A stretch of DNA of 64,000 nucleotides, taken from contig DATDOE010000033.1 of the NCBI GenBank assembly GCA_035293405.1, positions 1-64,000 of the forward strand. Direction: 5' to 3'. The position numbers and the translations under genes were made by a program. The notes under the pieces were generated by a model, which worked only from the letters and a program-made list of their open reading frames with translations, made no database searches and was not told the DNA's origin. Source of the stretch: Gp6-AA40 sp035293405 (GTDB taxonomy: Bacteria > Acidobacteriota > Vicinamibacteria > Vicinamibacterales > UBA2999). Below, in pieces: positions 41,742 to 51,108 of the stretch; positions within the stretch are counted from its first letter, which is position 1, and every line of letters begins with the position of its first letter.

Positions 41742-42458
41742 TCAATCATTCGTCGATCGATCGCTTCGGGCATCATCGACGAAGAGCGCCGAAACCTCCC
41801 AGAGGCACAGCTGCCGGTTGCCACTGGTCCCGTCGTTGATCGCCGCGAGAGGCTCCGGAAACGAGAACGGCGGCTGCATGAAGTTCACCCGCCGAAAGCT
41901 TCCCACCGGGATGTCGTGGTACGAATCGACATCGCGGTCGTTGGTCAGCAGCAGATAGCGGATGCCGCTCGTGTGGAAGTTTGCCAGCGCCCGTCGAATC
42001 AGGCGCGTCGGCAGATGGATGAAGCAATCCCGGCACAGGACGGCGTCGGCCGCCGGCAGGCGATCGGCGGCGATATCCGCGCACGCGAACGACACGGTAT
42101 CGGTGCCGTAGACGCGCGAGTTGCGCTCGACGAGGTCGGGAACGATGTCCACGCCCACATATCGATCGAGCGCGCCGACCACGTGCTGCATCCAGTGGAA
42201 GTCGCCGCACGGGGCGTCGAGAAGCGAGCGGATGCCCCACCGCTCAAACAGGTGCGGCAGCTCGCGGCGAATCGCGTCGGTCGCGGACGTGCCTGAGCCG
42301 CCGCCGGAGAGCGACTCGGCATCGCCCCACAGATTGCCGGCATAGATGCGCTGGAAGACGTCCTGCCGATGCGCCGTGCCGCGCACCTGGTCCTGCAGCA
42401 TGTCCCTCAGTCTCCATGAGTGCAGACGCAGGCGGTCGACGAGGGCCGTGACGGTCAT
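41742..42458 (-). CDS. class I SAM-dependent methyltransferase
   Basis: The 238-residue product has QDVFQRIYAGNLWGDAESLS, SAM motif I SLLDAPCGDFHWMQHV, motif II YVGVDIVPDLVERN, the acidic motif FACADIAADRLPAADAVLCR and a C-terminal VNFMQPPFSFPEPLAAIND. The RD-x-F-I-H-L-P segment after motif IV is typical of small methyltransferases in O-antigen/EPS loci. The substrate is probably a sugar. The ATG at 42458 is chosen; the longer frame overlaps the sugar transferase gene. Confidence 0.82.
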   Translation of the reverse strand: MTVTALVDRLRLHSWRLRDMLQDQVRGTAHRQDVFQRIYAGNLWGDAESLSGGGSGTSATDAIRRELPHLFERWGIRSLLDAPCGDFHWMQHVVGALDRYVGVDIVPDLVERNSRVYGTDTVSFACADIAADRLPAADAVLCRDCFIHLPTRLIRRALANFHTSGIRYLLLTNDRDVDSYHDIPVGSFRRVNFMQPPFSFPEPLAAINDGTSGNRQLCLWEVSALFVDDARSDRSTND

Positions 42459-42478
42459 GGGATCAGGTGAGCCGGCGC

Positions 42479-43156
42479 TCAGATCTTCGAGCCACGTGTC
42501 TCCCACGTGCCCCGGAACGTGATCCAGAACGAGATCAGGATGAGACGCACATCCAGCCAGAACGACTGCCGCCGGACGTAGAGCAGGTCGTATCGAAACT
42601 TCCATCGCCGGGTGATGTCGCGCGGCGCGTAGATCTGCGCGATGCCGGTCAGGCCGGGCCGCACTTTCGAACGCTCCTGAAATCCGGGCACATCCTCGAG
42701 CTTCTCGACCACGCCTCCCCCGCCAACTTCGATTTCACCTGGTCTGAGCGCGCGAGGGCCGGTAAAGCTCATGTCGCCGCGAAAGATGTTCCAGAGTTGC
42801 GGGAGCTCGTCCATCGCGGTGGCACGGAGCAGGCGCCCGACCCGCGTGACACGCGGATCGTGCTCAGTGGCTTGCACGGCTCCCACTCTCGCTTCGGCGT
42901 CCGGGATCATCGAGCGAAACTTCCTGACGTCGAACGGCACACCGTTCAAGCCCGAGCGCTCCTGCCCGTAGAACACGGGACCGCCGTCCTCGAGCTTGAT
43001 GAGGGCCGCAATCACCGCCCAGAGCGGAGACGAGGCCACCAACCCGATCCCAGAGAGCGTGACGTCAAGCGCGCGCTTCGCCGACAGCGATGCGCCGGCG
43101 TGTGACCGCTCGCCGGCGTGCGCAGGCGCGGAGGCCGTGAGGCTCTCGAGCGTCAT
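42479..43156 (-). CDS. initiating sugar-1-phosphate transferase (polyprenyl-phosphate glycosylphosphotransferase)
   Basis: It puts the first sugar phosphate on undecaprenyl phosphate. The 225-residue product is a short monotopic PGT: KRALDVTLSGIGLVASSPLW (re-entrant helix), GGPVFYGQERSGLNGVPFDV, RKFRSM, GRLLRATAMDELPQLWNIFR (catalytic Asp-Glu pair), GDMSFTGPRALRPGE and RPGLTGIAQIY. The multi-TM N-terminal part of WbaP-type enzymes is absent. It overlaps the next gene's stop by 4 nt. Confidence 0.95.
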   Translation of the reverse strand: MTLESLTASAPAHAGERSHAGASLSAKRALDVTLSGIGLVASSPLWAVIAALIKLEDGGPVFYGQERSGLNGVPFDVRKFRSMIPDAEARVGAVQATEHDPRVTRVGRLLRATAMDELPQLWNIFRGDMSFTGPRALRPGEIEVGGGGVVEKLEDVPGFQERSKVRPGLTGIAQIYAPRDITRRWKFRYDLLYVRRQSFWLDVRLILISFWITFRGTWETRGSKI

Positions 43157-44334
43157 CTCCGCGCCTCCGCAATCCCGCTGGCCGCGACCGTGACCGGCTC
43201 ACAGGCGACGCTCGCGGCGCCGGTGACCTCTCGATAGATCGACAGCGTCGAGCGGCACATCTGTTCCGCGGTGAACAGCTCGAGGACGCGCGCGCGGCCT
43301 GCAGCACCGAACTGGTCCCGGAGGTCGGGGTCGGCCACCAGCCGCGTCAATGCCTGGCGAAGCTCGCCGGCATCACCGGGTCTTACAATCAGACCGGTGC
43401 TCTCGTGCTGATTCACCCAGGCGACGCCGGTCTTCAGATCGGTGCTCACAACCGGGTGGCCGGCGAGCATGGCCTCGAGCTGCACCATGCCAAAGGCCTC
43501 CTGGCGGCTCACCGACGGCAGAACCAGCACGTCACAGGCGTGATACCAGGCGCGCAGCTCCTCGTCGCTCGTCTCACCCACGAACCGAACGCGATTACTG
43601 AGTCCCAGGTCGTAGGCCAGGGCCATGAGCGAGTGCCGAAGCGGGCCGTCGCCAACAATAACCGTCTCGGCCGCCAGTCCGGGCAGTGCCCGCAGCAGCA
43701 CCTCGACGCCCTTGTATCCAACGAGTCGTCCGACAAACAGGAGAATCGGCGTATCCACCACGGACCTGCGAATGGCCTGAGCTTTCGCCGCCACTTGCGG
43801 GGTCGGCTCGTAGCGGGCGAGGTTGAGTCCGTACGGCACCACGGTGCATTTGGTGCGATATCGCTCCAGCGCCGGCACGTCCATCATCGGAGGCGATGCC
43901 ACGACGATCCGCGCCGCACGTCGCAGGGCGAATGCCAACAGCGGCTCGTAGAACAGACGGTACTGCCACCGCGGGCGAATCACTTCGCTGTGAAACCACA
44001 CGATGAGAGGGGCCTTCGGACGTGCAAGCGCGTACGCCAGAAGTGCCATGGGATTCGGCTCGTGCAGGACGATGACGTCAGCCTGCGCCCGGGCGAGCCA
44101 CAACGGGAGCGTCGGCGCCACCGACACGGCGCCGATGGTCGCCACGCTTCCGACGCGAACGACAGGCACATCGTCAACGACCTCCTCGGAGGTCGGCCGC
44201 GCCTTGTTCAGTACGAGCGCGCGTGTCTCGACGGCGGGCCGCTCGCCGCGACAGAGGCTCTCGACGACGGTCTCGATGCCTCCTCGAGCCGGAGGGTAGT
44301 ACTTTCCCAGATGAAGTATGCGCAGCGCGCTCAT
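43153..44334 (-). CDS. GT4-family glycosyltransferase
   Basis: The 393-residue GT-B enzyme starts MSALRILHLGKYYPPARGGI, then ETVVESLC. The nucleotide-binding C-terminal half has PILLFVGRLVGYKGVEVLLR, VRFVGETSDEELRAWYHACD and SRQEAFGMVQLEAMLAGHPV (the E-x7-E pair). It is closest to PimA/WbaZ-type retaining mannosyltransferases by eye. The ATG at 44334 overlaps the upstream stop (ATGA). Confidence 0.92.
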   Translation of the reverse strand: MSALRILHLGKYYPPARGGIETVVESLCRGERPAVETRALVLNKARPTSEEVVDDVPVVRVGSVATIGAVSVAPTLPLWLARAQADVIVLHEPNPMALLAYALARPKAPLIVWFHSEVIRPRWQYRLFYEPLLAFALRRAARIVVASPPMMDVPALERYRTKCTVVPYGLNLARYEPTPQVAAKAQAIRRSVVDTPILLFVGRLVGYKGVEVLLRALPGLAAETVIVGDGPLRHSLMALAYDLGLSNRVRFVGETSDEELRAWYHACDVLVLPSVSRQEAFGMVQLEAMLAGHPVVSTDLKTGVAWVNQHESTGLIVRPGDAGELRQALTRLVADPDLRDQFGAAGRARVLELFTAEQMCRSTLSIYREVTGAASVACEPVTVAASGIAEARR

Positions 44335-45536
44335 TGCGAAGCCACCAGACGGTCGTGATCGTCGCGGCGCACGATATGCGGAAGCAGAGCGCAATAGAGC
44401 TGGGTCATCCGCCGCGCGTGCTCCCGCCAACTGAAGCGTCGAGATTGTACGAGGCCGGCCGCGCACCGTGTCGTCCAGTCGCCTGGCGCCTCTACGCGTT
44501 CGTCGATGAGCTCGGAAACCGCCGCCACCCACGCCGGAACATCGCCCACGGGACAGTAGCTCGCGGCGCGGCCGCCGACCTCTTCGAGCGCCGAAATCGC
44601 GCTAGCCACGACCGGTGTGCCACAGGCCATCGCTTCGGCCACCGGCAGGCCGAAGCCCTCCCGCTCCGATGGCTGCAGCAACAGCGTCGCGCGACGATAG
44701 ACCGCCGCCAGCACCCGTCGATCGACAAACGGCAGCACGGTGACCGCGTCGCCGAGCCCGAGCCGCCTCACCTGGCGCTGCTGCGCGGGAGTGAACGTGT
44801 CTCCGATGCGGATCAAGCGCACACCCGGCCGCGTGCGCCTCAGCGCAGCAACCGTTTCGAGCAGTACATCGATGCGCTTTCGCGCGATCGTGCTGCCCAC
44901 GTGCAGAAGCTCCACCGAACGTGGATCTTCCGGACCAAGCAGATCCGCGGCTTCACGATCGGCGCGCGCATCCTGTCTGTGGCTGCAGGTCGGGTGGACG
45001 CCGTTCGGGATGACGCTGATGCGCGAGGCTGGCACGACGTCGTACGATATGAGCTCATCCCGCCGCGCCTGACTCACGCACACAATCCTGGCCGCGGCCT
45101 GCAGGCCCTCGAGCAGGCGCCGGCCGAGTGCGCGTGAGACGAAAGAACCCCCGCGTGAGCCCGGCAGCACGCCCTGAAACGCGTCGAGATCGTGGCAGGT
45201 CACGACGGCCCGGCCAGACGGCAGGCCGGTTACCAGATGCGCATAGCTGTGATCGACCACGTGAAAGATGTCGAAGTCCTCGCGTCTGGCCGCGAGCCAC
45301 CGGGGATAGTCCCACACCCGGTTGATGATGCGATCGGCCGTTTCGGCAAAGTGCCCTCGCCCGGCAAGCGGCAGCCTGGTCAAGCGCCGCACCATCGCCG
45401 GCCGAAGCTCCGCGGGCTCCACGAGGCGCAGGTCTGGTGCATTGAGGTTGAGGAGGAGCATCTCCGCAACGAGGTCCATGCTGTGCCAGCGCTCCTCCCG
45501 CAGGTCGGACACGATCGCGACGCGCGGCAGCTTCAT
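44331..45536 (-). CDS. GT4-family glycosyltransferase
   Basis: The 401-residue GT-B enzyme starts MKLPRVAIVSDLREERWHSM. The acceptor half has FDIFHVVDHSYAHLVTGLPS. The donor half has ELLHVGSTIARKRIDVLLET, VTVLPFVDRRVLAAVYRRAT and EREGFGLPVAEAMACGTPVV. Start and stop overlap both neighbours by 4 nt, so the order is translationally coupled. Confidence 0.92.
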   Translation of the reverse strand: MKLPRVAIVSDLREERWHSMDLVAEMLLLNLNAPDLRLVEPAELRPAMVRRLTRLPLAGRGHFAETADRIINRVWDYPRWLAARREDFDIFHVVDHSYAHLVTGLPSGRAVVTCHDLDAFQGVLPGSRGGSFVSRALGRRLLEGLQAAARIVCVSQARRDELISYDVVPASRISVIPNGVHPTCSHRQDARADREAADLLGPEDPRSVELLHVGSTIARKRIDVLLETVAALRRTRPGVRLIRIGDTFTPAQQRQVRRLGLGDAVTVLPFVDRRVLAAVYRRATLLLQPSEREGFGLPVAEAMACGTPVVASAISALEEVGGRAASYCPVGDVPAWVAAVSELIDERVEAPGDWTTRCAAGLVQSRRFSWREHARRMTQLYCALLPHIVRRDDHDRLVASQ

Positions 45537-46345
45537 GCGGCGGGGACCGCTGCGGAGGCTGACGCCTCCGCGCTACGCTTCTTCGCGATCAGCCAGCGCT
45601 GCGTGCCAAGCTGCGGTCCGAGCCACTCGACCGGGGACGTCGATTCGCCTGAGAGATCGAAACGCTCCTTGACCAGCGTCCGCAGCACCCGCCAGTTGAA
45701 GCCCTTGTGATCGTGGAACGTCGTGCCATCGTCGCGGGTGATGACCGGGCGGGTGATGTGCTGCGTGGACCGGGCACACACGCTGCGAAGGAGCTCGAGG
45801 AACGTGTAGCCAGTCGTGCCCGGGTAGTGGCCCACTCCGCGCCATCCGGCGACACGGCGAACCATCTGTTTGACGACGACGGGGATTCCGGTTTCGATGG
45901 GTACGCTGATCACGAGCCTGCCGCCGGGCGCGAGCAGCCGATCGAAACGCTCGAGGAGCGGCACCGGATCGATGACGTGCTCGAACACTTCCATGCAGTA
46001 GATGGCGTCGTAGGTAGCCTGATGCGCGGGCCGGTCGAGGTCCTCGATCAGAATGAAGTGCAGGCCCTTCTGCTGGCCGAAGCGGCCGCGACAGTCGTCG
46101 ACAATGGACTGATGGATCTCAGCACCAACCGCGAGGCGCGGCGCTGACTCACCATCGGCCAGCAGGCCGAGAAACGTCCCGTCGCCACAGCCGTAGTCCA
46201 GCGTCCTCATCCCGGCCACTTCGCGGGCGAGCCGAAGCCCGGTCGCGAACCGTCCGCGATGACTCCACGAAATCAGCGTCGAGCGGCTGTAGATCTGGCT
46301 TTGTGCGTAGTAGCCGGATCGCACCGCATCAAGGAAAATGCTCAT
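45533..46345 (-). CDS. class I SAM-dependent methyltransferase
   Basis: The 270-residue product starts MSIFLDAVRSGYYAQSQIYS. SAM motif I is TLDYGCGDGTFLGLLAD, motif II VGAEIHQSIV, motif IV YDAIYCMEVFEHVIDPVPLL and post-motif LAPGGRLVISVPIETGIPVV. This resembles UbiG/Methyltransf_23 enzymes acting on glycans or lipid carriers. It is coupled by ATGA to the upstream glycosyltransferase. Confidence 0.85.
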   Translation of the reverse strand: MSIFLDAVRSGYYAQSQIYSRSTLISWSHRGRFATGLRLAREVAGMRTLDYGCGDGTFLGLLADGESAPRLAVGAEIHQSIVDDCRGRFGQQKGLHFILIEDLDRPAHQATYDAIYCMEVFEHVIDPVPLLERFDRLLAPGGRLVISVPIETGIPVVVKQMVRRVAGWRGVGHYPGTTGYTFLELLRSVCARSTQHITRPVITRDDGTTFHDHKGFNWRVLRTLVKERFDLSGESTSPVEWLGPQLGTQRWLIAKKRSAEASASAAVPAA

Positions 46346-47541
46346 GCGGCCTCCTGGCGCGGGGCGCCAACACTGATGCCATGCGCAGCAGCGGTCAGGG
46401 TTCGCTGCAGCTCGCTGAACGCCCGGTCTCGGTTCCACTCACGGCAGACGTAGGCCCGCCCGCGGCGGGCCTGTGCACGCGCCTCACGCGGATGGGCGGC
46501 AATCGTGAGGAGTGCCTCGGCCATCGCGTCGGCGTCGCGTCTCGGGGTCAGCATTGCGTAGTCGCCAAGGTGGGCGGCCATCCCGCCAACCGCAGTCGCC
46601 ACCACGGGGACCTCACACGCCAACGCCTCGAGTGGCGACAGCCCGAGGCCTTCGGCGAGCGAGCCCTGCACCAGCGCATCGGCGGCGCGAAAGTAGTCGG
46701 CAAGCTCGGTCATCGGATGTGCGGCCGGCCGCCCGAGCACCCACTTCACAGGGTCGTGGACACCGATCGCGCGTGCGAGAGCCATGAACTCTTCATAGCC
46801 GCCGCCAAGGTTCAGCAACACGGCATCGAGACCGCGCGCGCGAGCCCGGGCCACGGCATGAAGGACGGTTTCGGGATCCTTCTCGTGGCTGATGCGACTG
46901 GCCAACACGATGAGAAAGCTGTCGAGCGGCAGATTGAGACGGCGCCGCAGCGCGGCCCGCGCGTCATCATCGGCGGGACAAAACGTGCCGACGTCGACCC
47001 CGTAGTAGTACCCGACCTCGGTCCGCTCGCAGAATCGCGATGCCACATCGCGAAGGTATGGACCGAGTGCCACGCACCGCGTGGCGAGGCGGCCATTGAT
47101 CGCCAGGAGCGCGCGAATCACCGCTTCGCCCGCCCACGCGGTCAGCGGGCCGATGCGCCCGCGCTCACGCCGGCACCGGAAATACTCGACCGCCGGCAGG
47201 GCCGTGAACGTGACCACGGGCACGCCGCGCAGCGCGCCCACGACGGTCGCGTTGAGGGACCCTCGCAGCATCTCCTGCGAGAGGATCACGTCGAAGTCGG
47301 GCGCGACCTTCCAGAGGTAGGCCAACGACCGCGACTGAAACGCCAGACGCCCTCCGGGGATCTCGTGGACCTGCAGGCGCGCGCCGCTGGCCGCCACGCG
47401 CGCCTTCAGGGCGCTCTCCTGGTAGGCACGCGCGGGCACGGCCATCGTGAGGTCACAGATCTCACTCAGGCCGACGACGAAACGGATGTCAGTGAACCCC
47501 TCGACGAAGAACAGCACGCGGAGTCCACGCAGCTCGGCCAT
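46342..47541 (-). CDS. GT4-family glycosyltransferase
   Basis: The 399-residue product starts MAELRGLRVLFFVEGFTDIR. A YYYGVDVGTFCPADDDARAA linker precedes the donor domain (DSFLIVLASRISHEKDPETV, VKWVLGRPAAHPMTELADYF, GSLAEGLGLSPLEALACEVP). LAYLWKVAPDFDVILSQEML is in the acceptor domain. Typical length for GT4. Confidence 0.9.
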   Translation of the reverse strand: MAELRGLRVLFFVEGFTDIRFVVGLSEICDLTMAVPARAYQESALKARVAASGARLQVHEIPGGRLAFQSRSLAYLWKVAPDFDVILSQEMLRGSLNATVVGALRGVPVVTFTALPAVEYFRCRRERGRIGPLTAWAGEAVIRALLAINGRLATRCVALGPYLRDVASRFCERTEVGYYYGVDVGTFCPADDDARAALRRRLNLPLDSFLIVLASRISHEKDPETVLHAVARARARGLDAVLLNLGGGYEEFMALARAIGVHDPVKWVLGRPAAHPMTELADYFRAADALVQGSLAEGLGLSPLEALACEVPVVATAVGGMAAHLGDYAMLTPRRDADAMAEALLTIAAHPREARAQARRGRAYVCREWNRDRAFSELQRTLTAAAHGISVGAPRQEAA

Positions 47542-47543
47542 GT

Positions 47544-48410
47544 CTAGGGGAGGTTATCGGCTGATATCGCCTGAGCCCGTCGTGCCGGGATGAACCGTGA
47601 GAGGCCCCACGGGCGGCGCCGGGCGACGAGGATCCCCTGATCGGGGCTGAAGGGTGTGCAGCGGCACGCAAAACCGGCACGAACCAGGACCGCCAGGCAG
47701 CGGACCCGCGCCTCCGGCACCAGGGAGTCGTGGTATTCGAGCACCAGTTCGTCGATCGCGGCCAGAGCCGCCGGCGAGGCGGATTCCAGCATCTCGACCT
47801 CGGCCCCTTCCGCATCGATCTTGACGGAGACCCGTTCGGCACCGGTCCGGCTGATGGCGCGGTCGAGAGAGACCGTCGGCACGGACAAGGCCGCGCCGCC
47901 GATCGCCGCGCCGCCATTGGTACTGGACAGCACGCTGGATTCACCCGTCCACAGCAGGACCACGCCGTTCTGACCGGTCACCGCTTCCTGGAACGTGCGC
48001 ACGCGGGCCTCGAGGCCGTTCACGCGGATGTTGCGTTGCAAGGCCTCGAAGGTTGCCGGGTTGGGCTCATATGCGTCGACCCTCACGCTCTCGTCGCGCC
48101 AGGCCCTATCCAACGTCACCGATCCGATGTTCGCTCCGATATCGAGGAGCACGCGCGAGCTGGGGGTCGCGAGCGCACGGTACTCGGACTTGGCGAACAC
48201 GGTGTGGAGCAGCAGGATCGGGTCGTCCGCGGGCCCATGATGCAGCGCGAAGCCGCGCCGGAACTGCAGCGCGGGCAGCGTCCGGGACGAGCGATACGCC
48301 GCCCACACCTCACGCCAGTTGGCGAGGTGCCGCCAGATACGCCAGAACGCGCGAAGCGCCCAGACCTTGGCCACAACAGGGGCCTGCACGCGGATCGAGA
48401 GTCCCGTCAT
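47544..48410 (-). CDS. FkbM-family methyltransferase
   Basis: The 288-residue product has SAM motif I RVLLDIGANIGSVTLDRAWR, motif II VDAYEPNPATFEALQRNIRV and SVKIDAEGAEVEMLESASPA, the FkbM signature (K-x-D-x-E-G-x-E). FkbM enzymes O-methylate sugars or polyketides. First of three copies here. The start at 48410 (MTGLSIRVQAPVVAKVWALR) is chosen; codons upstream lie in the neighbouring gene. Confidence 0.9.
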   Translation of the reverse strand: MTGLSIRVQAPVVAKVWALRAFWRIWRHLANWREVWAAYRSSRTLPALQFRRGFALHHGPADDPILLLHTVFAKSEYRALATPSSRVLLDIGANIGSVTLDRAWRDESVRVDAYEPNPATFEALQRNIRVNGLEARVRTFQEAVTGQNGVVLLWTGESSVLSSTNGGAAIGGAALSVPTVSLDRAISRTGAERVSVKIDAEGAEVEMLESASPAALAAIDELVLEYHDSLVPEARVRCLAVLVRAGFACRCTPFSPDQGILVARRRPWGLSRFIPARRAQAISADNLP

Positions 48411-48412
48411 GC

Positions 48413-49354
48413 TCAGCCCAGACACCCCTGAAGCGCGGCGTACGGCATGCCCTCTTCGGTCAGCAGTGGACGACTCGGCCCGGCGTAATGACGGGCCGTC
48501 AGTGCGTCGTAGTCGAGGCCGCGCTCGAGCGAGATCACGTACGAGGACGAGAGATACGTCACGTCGCCACGCGCGCCCGCGCAGAGCGCAAACAGCGTCT
48601 GCTCGATCCACCCGCTGGGTCGTCGCACGTCGGGATGCTCGAGCAGCCGCTCACAAAGCCTGAGGTCAACGAGCGAGCGAGGGATCACGGCGATGCCGCT
48701 GTTGACACAGTCGGGCAGGGCAATCCCAAACGCCGATCGAGCCTCGGCCTCCGTCACGTTGTAGGTACTGATCGGATCGCGTTGAAAGACCCAGCTCCCA
48801 TTGGACGCGCCCTCGGCGTGGGCTCGCAGCTCCTGGGGATCTCGAAAGAACAGCACATCGCTGTCCAGCACGACGATCCGTTCGGCCTTCGTCAGCAGCA
48901 CCGGATCGACCAGCTTCATCATGAACGGCGACTGACGCCGTGCCTCGAGCAGCCTCGGGTAATCACTCGCCAGCGCCTGGCGGACGGCGGCGTCAGCCGC
49001 GTCCTGCTCGATGAGCCGGGCATCAGGGAGGTGCCGCCGCAGGCGGCGACGCATCGTGGAGGTGACCCGGCCCTGGAGATGAATCACGACCGGCCAGCGC
49101 ACGCCCGACGTCAGGCAGAGCGACTTCAGCGCCCAGATCGCGCACAGGTAGTCACCCCGGTGGCACAGCAAGTGAACCTCGATCGGCCCGCTGCCAGGCA
49201 CGTCCGTACGAACGGGCGCGGTGTTGAGTACTCCGCTCCACTGTCGCCAGCGCAGAAAGGCCTCGCTGGGTCCCTCCGCCTGAATGCGGCGCAACGTACG
49301 CCACCACTGCCACTGACGAAGACCGGTACTCACGCGAGCGCGCACTGAGGTCAT
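48413..49354 (-). CDS. GT-A-fold glycosyltransferase-like protein
   Basis: The 313-residue product contains IEVHLLCHRGDYLCAIWALK at the start of the catalytic part and a clear D-x-D motif in ERIVVLDSDVLFFRDPQEL. LPDCVNSGIAVIPRSLVDLR and PSGWIEQTLFALCA follow, the order seen in GT8-like and related nucleotide-sugar enzymes. No signal or TM is present. The family is not certain, but metal-dependent glycosyl transfer is likely. Confidence 0.72.
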   Translation of the reverse strand: MTSVRARVSTGLRQWQWWRTLRRIQAEGPSEAFLRWRQWSGVLNTAPVRTDVPGSGPIEVHLLCHRGDYLCAIWALKSLCLTSGVRWPVVIHLQGRVTSTMRRRLRRHLPDARLIEQDAADAAVRQALASDYPRLLEARRQSPFMMKLVDPVLLTKAERIVVLDSDVLFFRDPQELRAHAEGASNGSWVFQRDPISTYNVTEAEARSAFGIALPDCVNSGIAVIPRSLVDLRLCERLLEHPDVRRPSGWIEQTLFALCAGARGDVTYLSSSYVISLERGLDYDALTARHYAGPSRPLLTEEGMPYAALQGCLG

Positions 49355-49926
49355 GCGCGCCTCCGCAGAACCGTGAGGCTGTCTACCGTCTCGATGACTT
49401 CGAACCGCGCGTCTCGCAGAATGACGTCATTGGTCACCTTCACGCTGCCGGCATCGTCAATCTGCCGATCGGGAGTGGAGCGGCTGTCGTGCAAGGCCAC
49501 GATCCCGCCTGGTTCGATGAGTGGGCTCCAGGCTCGCCAATCGGCCAGCAACCCGACTTCGCTGTGATCGCCGTCAATAAAGATGAAGTCGATGGGCGCG
49601 TGCGCCCGCGCCGCGTCGGCGCCGGTGGTCCGAGCCCACGCGACGCGTCCGTTCGGGACGGCGTCCACCTCGCGCCGCGCGATCCGCTCCTGCACGCTGA
49701 ATCCGAGCCGGCCTTCCGGGAAGGGATCGACGGCGGTCAGAATCCCGTCCGGATGCATCGCCCCACGCAGCCGTTTCGTCGTCACGCCGTGCCACACGCC
49801 GATCTCGACCAGGCGACGACGCCCCTGCGCGTGACGCGCGAGGCAGTCACGCTCGGCGGTCGTGGTCTGGGTACCGGCAGATGCGAGGCCCACCGTCCAC
49901 GCGACGTAGTGTGTGAGGACCTTCAC
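49351..49926 (-). CDS. class I SAM-dependent methyltransferase (Methyltransf_24-like)
   Basis: The 191-residue product has RRRLVEIGVWHGVTTKRLRG (motif I variant), DGILTAVDPFPEGRLGFSVQ, the acidic strand PIDFIFIDGDHSEVGLLADW and PGGIVALHDSRSTPD. The F-I-D-G-D-H motif is the hallmark of class 24 O-methyltransferases. It overlaps both neighbours by 4 nt. Confidence 0.85.
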   Translation of the reverse strand: MKVLTHYVAWTVGLASAGTQTTTAERDCLARHAQGRRRLVEIGVWHGVTTKRLRGAMHPDGILTAVDPFPEGRLGFSVQERIARREVDAVPNGRVAWARTTGADAARAHAPIDFIFIDGDHSEVGLLADWRAWSPLIEPGGIVALHDSRSTPDRQIDDAGSVKVTNDVILRDARFEVIETVDSLTVLRRRA

Positions 49927-51098
49927 GGTGTCTGGGTGGCGTGCAAGCGATCGCAGGCCGCGGATGTCGACCTGCTCGCCAACGTCTCATATGCGCGAAG
50001 AACAGGCTCCGCCACGCGATCCCACGTGTAGCGGTGAATGGCTTCGGCCCGCGCGGCGCGACCCAGCTCCGCGCGCAAGGCCCGGTCAGCGACGAATCGA
50101 TCGACGGCGGACACGAGTGATTCTGAAGACCGAATCGGGACGAGCAGTCCCGTGCGCTGATCGACGATCACATCCTTCATGCCACAGGTCGCGGTCGTGA
50201 CAATCGGCAGACCGCTCATCATCGCCTGCATGAGCGTCAACGGCGTGCCTTCGAACAGGCTGGGCAGCAGGAAGAGATCCGCATCGGCAAACGCCGCGGC
50301 CATCCGTGTATCGTCCAGCGGTGTGTCGCACTCGACGCACGCTCGCACTGCCTCGGGGAACTGCGTACGCACAACGTCGGGCGGCACACCGGCGCCGACG
50401 ACATGCAGCGTCATATCGGGATGGCGGGCGGCGAGCGTATTGAAAGCAGGCACGAGATCCTCGATGCCCTTGTTCTTTCGCCAGGTGCCCGCGAACAGCA
50501 CGCGTGTCGCACGTGAGTAGTCGCGTGTCTCGGCCGCCCGCGCGTATACCTCGTCGGCGGCGGGCAAGATCCGCGTCACACTGTTCGGCGAACGGCCGAG
50601 ACCGGTGACCAGCTCTCCCCGGTCGTCCTCGTTCAGGCAGAACACGTGGTCCGCGCGACGCAGCGCCCACTCGCCGGGCCACAAGCCACTAGGCGGATAG
50701 GTGATTCGCGTGCGCCAGCCTGGCGCCTCCCGGCCGAGACGACCTTCCTCCTTCGCCAGCTCCCATGCGCGCCGTTCGAGCCCATGGCTCGTGACGACGA
50801 CCGCAGCCGCGTGGGCGCCACGGCGGCCGAGTACCGTCGGCGCGGCACTGGATTCGTGCACGTTGACGATGTCGTAGGGGCGGCCGGATTCGAAGGCCTG
50901 AATCGCCTTCAGACGGACGGCCAGCGGAAACGCGATGCGGCGTCCGAACCAGCTGGCCCAGTCAGGTGGTCCATCGTCGGCGCACAGGTAGTCGACCTCA
51001 TGACCGGCGGCCTTGACCCTGTCGTGGATGAATCCCATCAAGCGGCTCATGCCACCTGTTCTTGCTCGCGGGACCTGATGGGCAACCAGAATTCGCAT
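49923..51098 (-). CDS. GT4-family glycosyltransferase
   Basis: The 391-residue product starts MRILVAHQVPRARTGGMSRL. It has RPYDIVNVHESSAAPTVLGR in the acceptor half and TRVLFAGTWRKNKGIEDLVP, MAAAFADADLFLLPSLFEGT and PLTLMQAMMSGLPIVTTATC in the donor half. The start at 51098 is by homology. Confidence 0.9.
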   Translation of the reverse strand: MRILVAHQVPRARTGGMSRLMGFIHDRVKAAGHEVDYLCADDGPPDWASWFGRRIAFPLAVRLKAIQAFESGRPYDIVNVHESSAAPTVLGRRGAHAAAVVVTSHGLERRAWELAKEEGRLGREAPGWRTRITYPPSGLWPGEWALRRADHVFCLNEDDRGELVTGLGRSPNSVTRILPAADEVYARAAETRDYSRATRVLFAGTWRKNKGIEDLVPAFNTLAARHPDMTLHVVGAGVPPDVVRTQFPEAVRACVECDTPLDDTRMAAAFADADLFLLPSLFEGTPLTLMQAMMSGLPIVTTATCGMKDVIVDQRTGLLVPIRSSESLVSAVDRFVADRALRAELGRAARAEAIHRYTWDRVAEPVLRAYETLASRSTSAACDRLHATQTP

Positions 51099-51108
51099 TG
51101 TTGTCGTG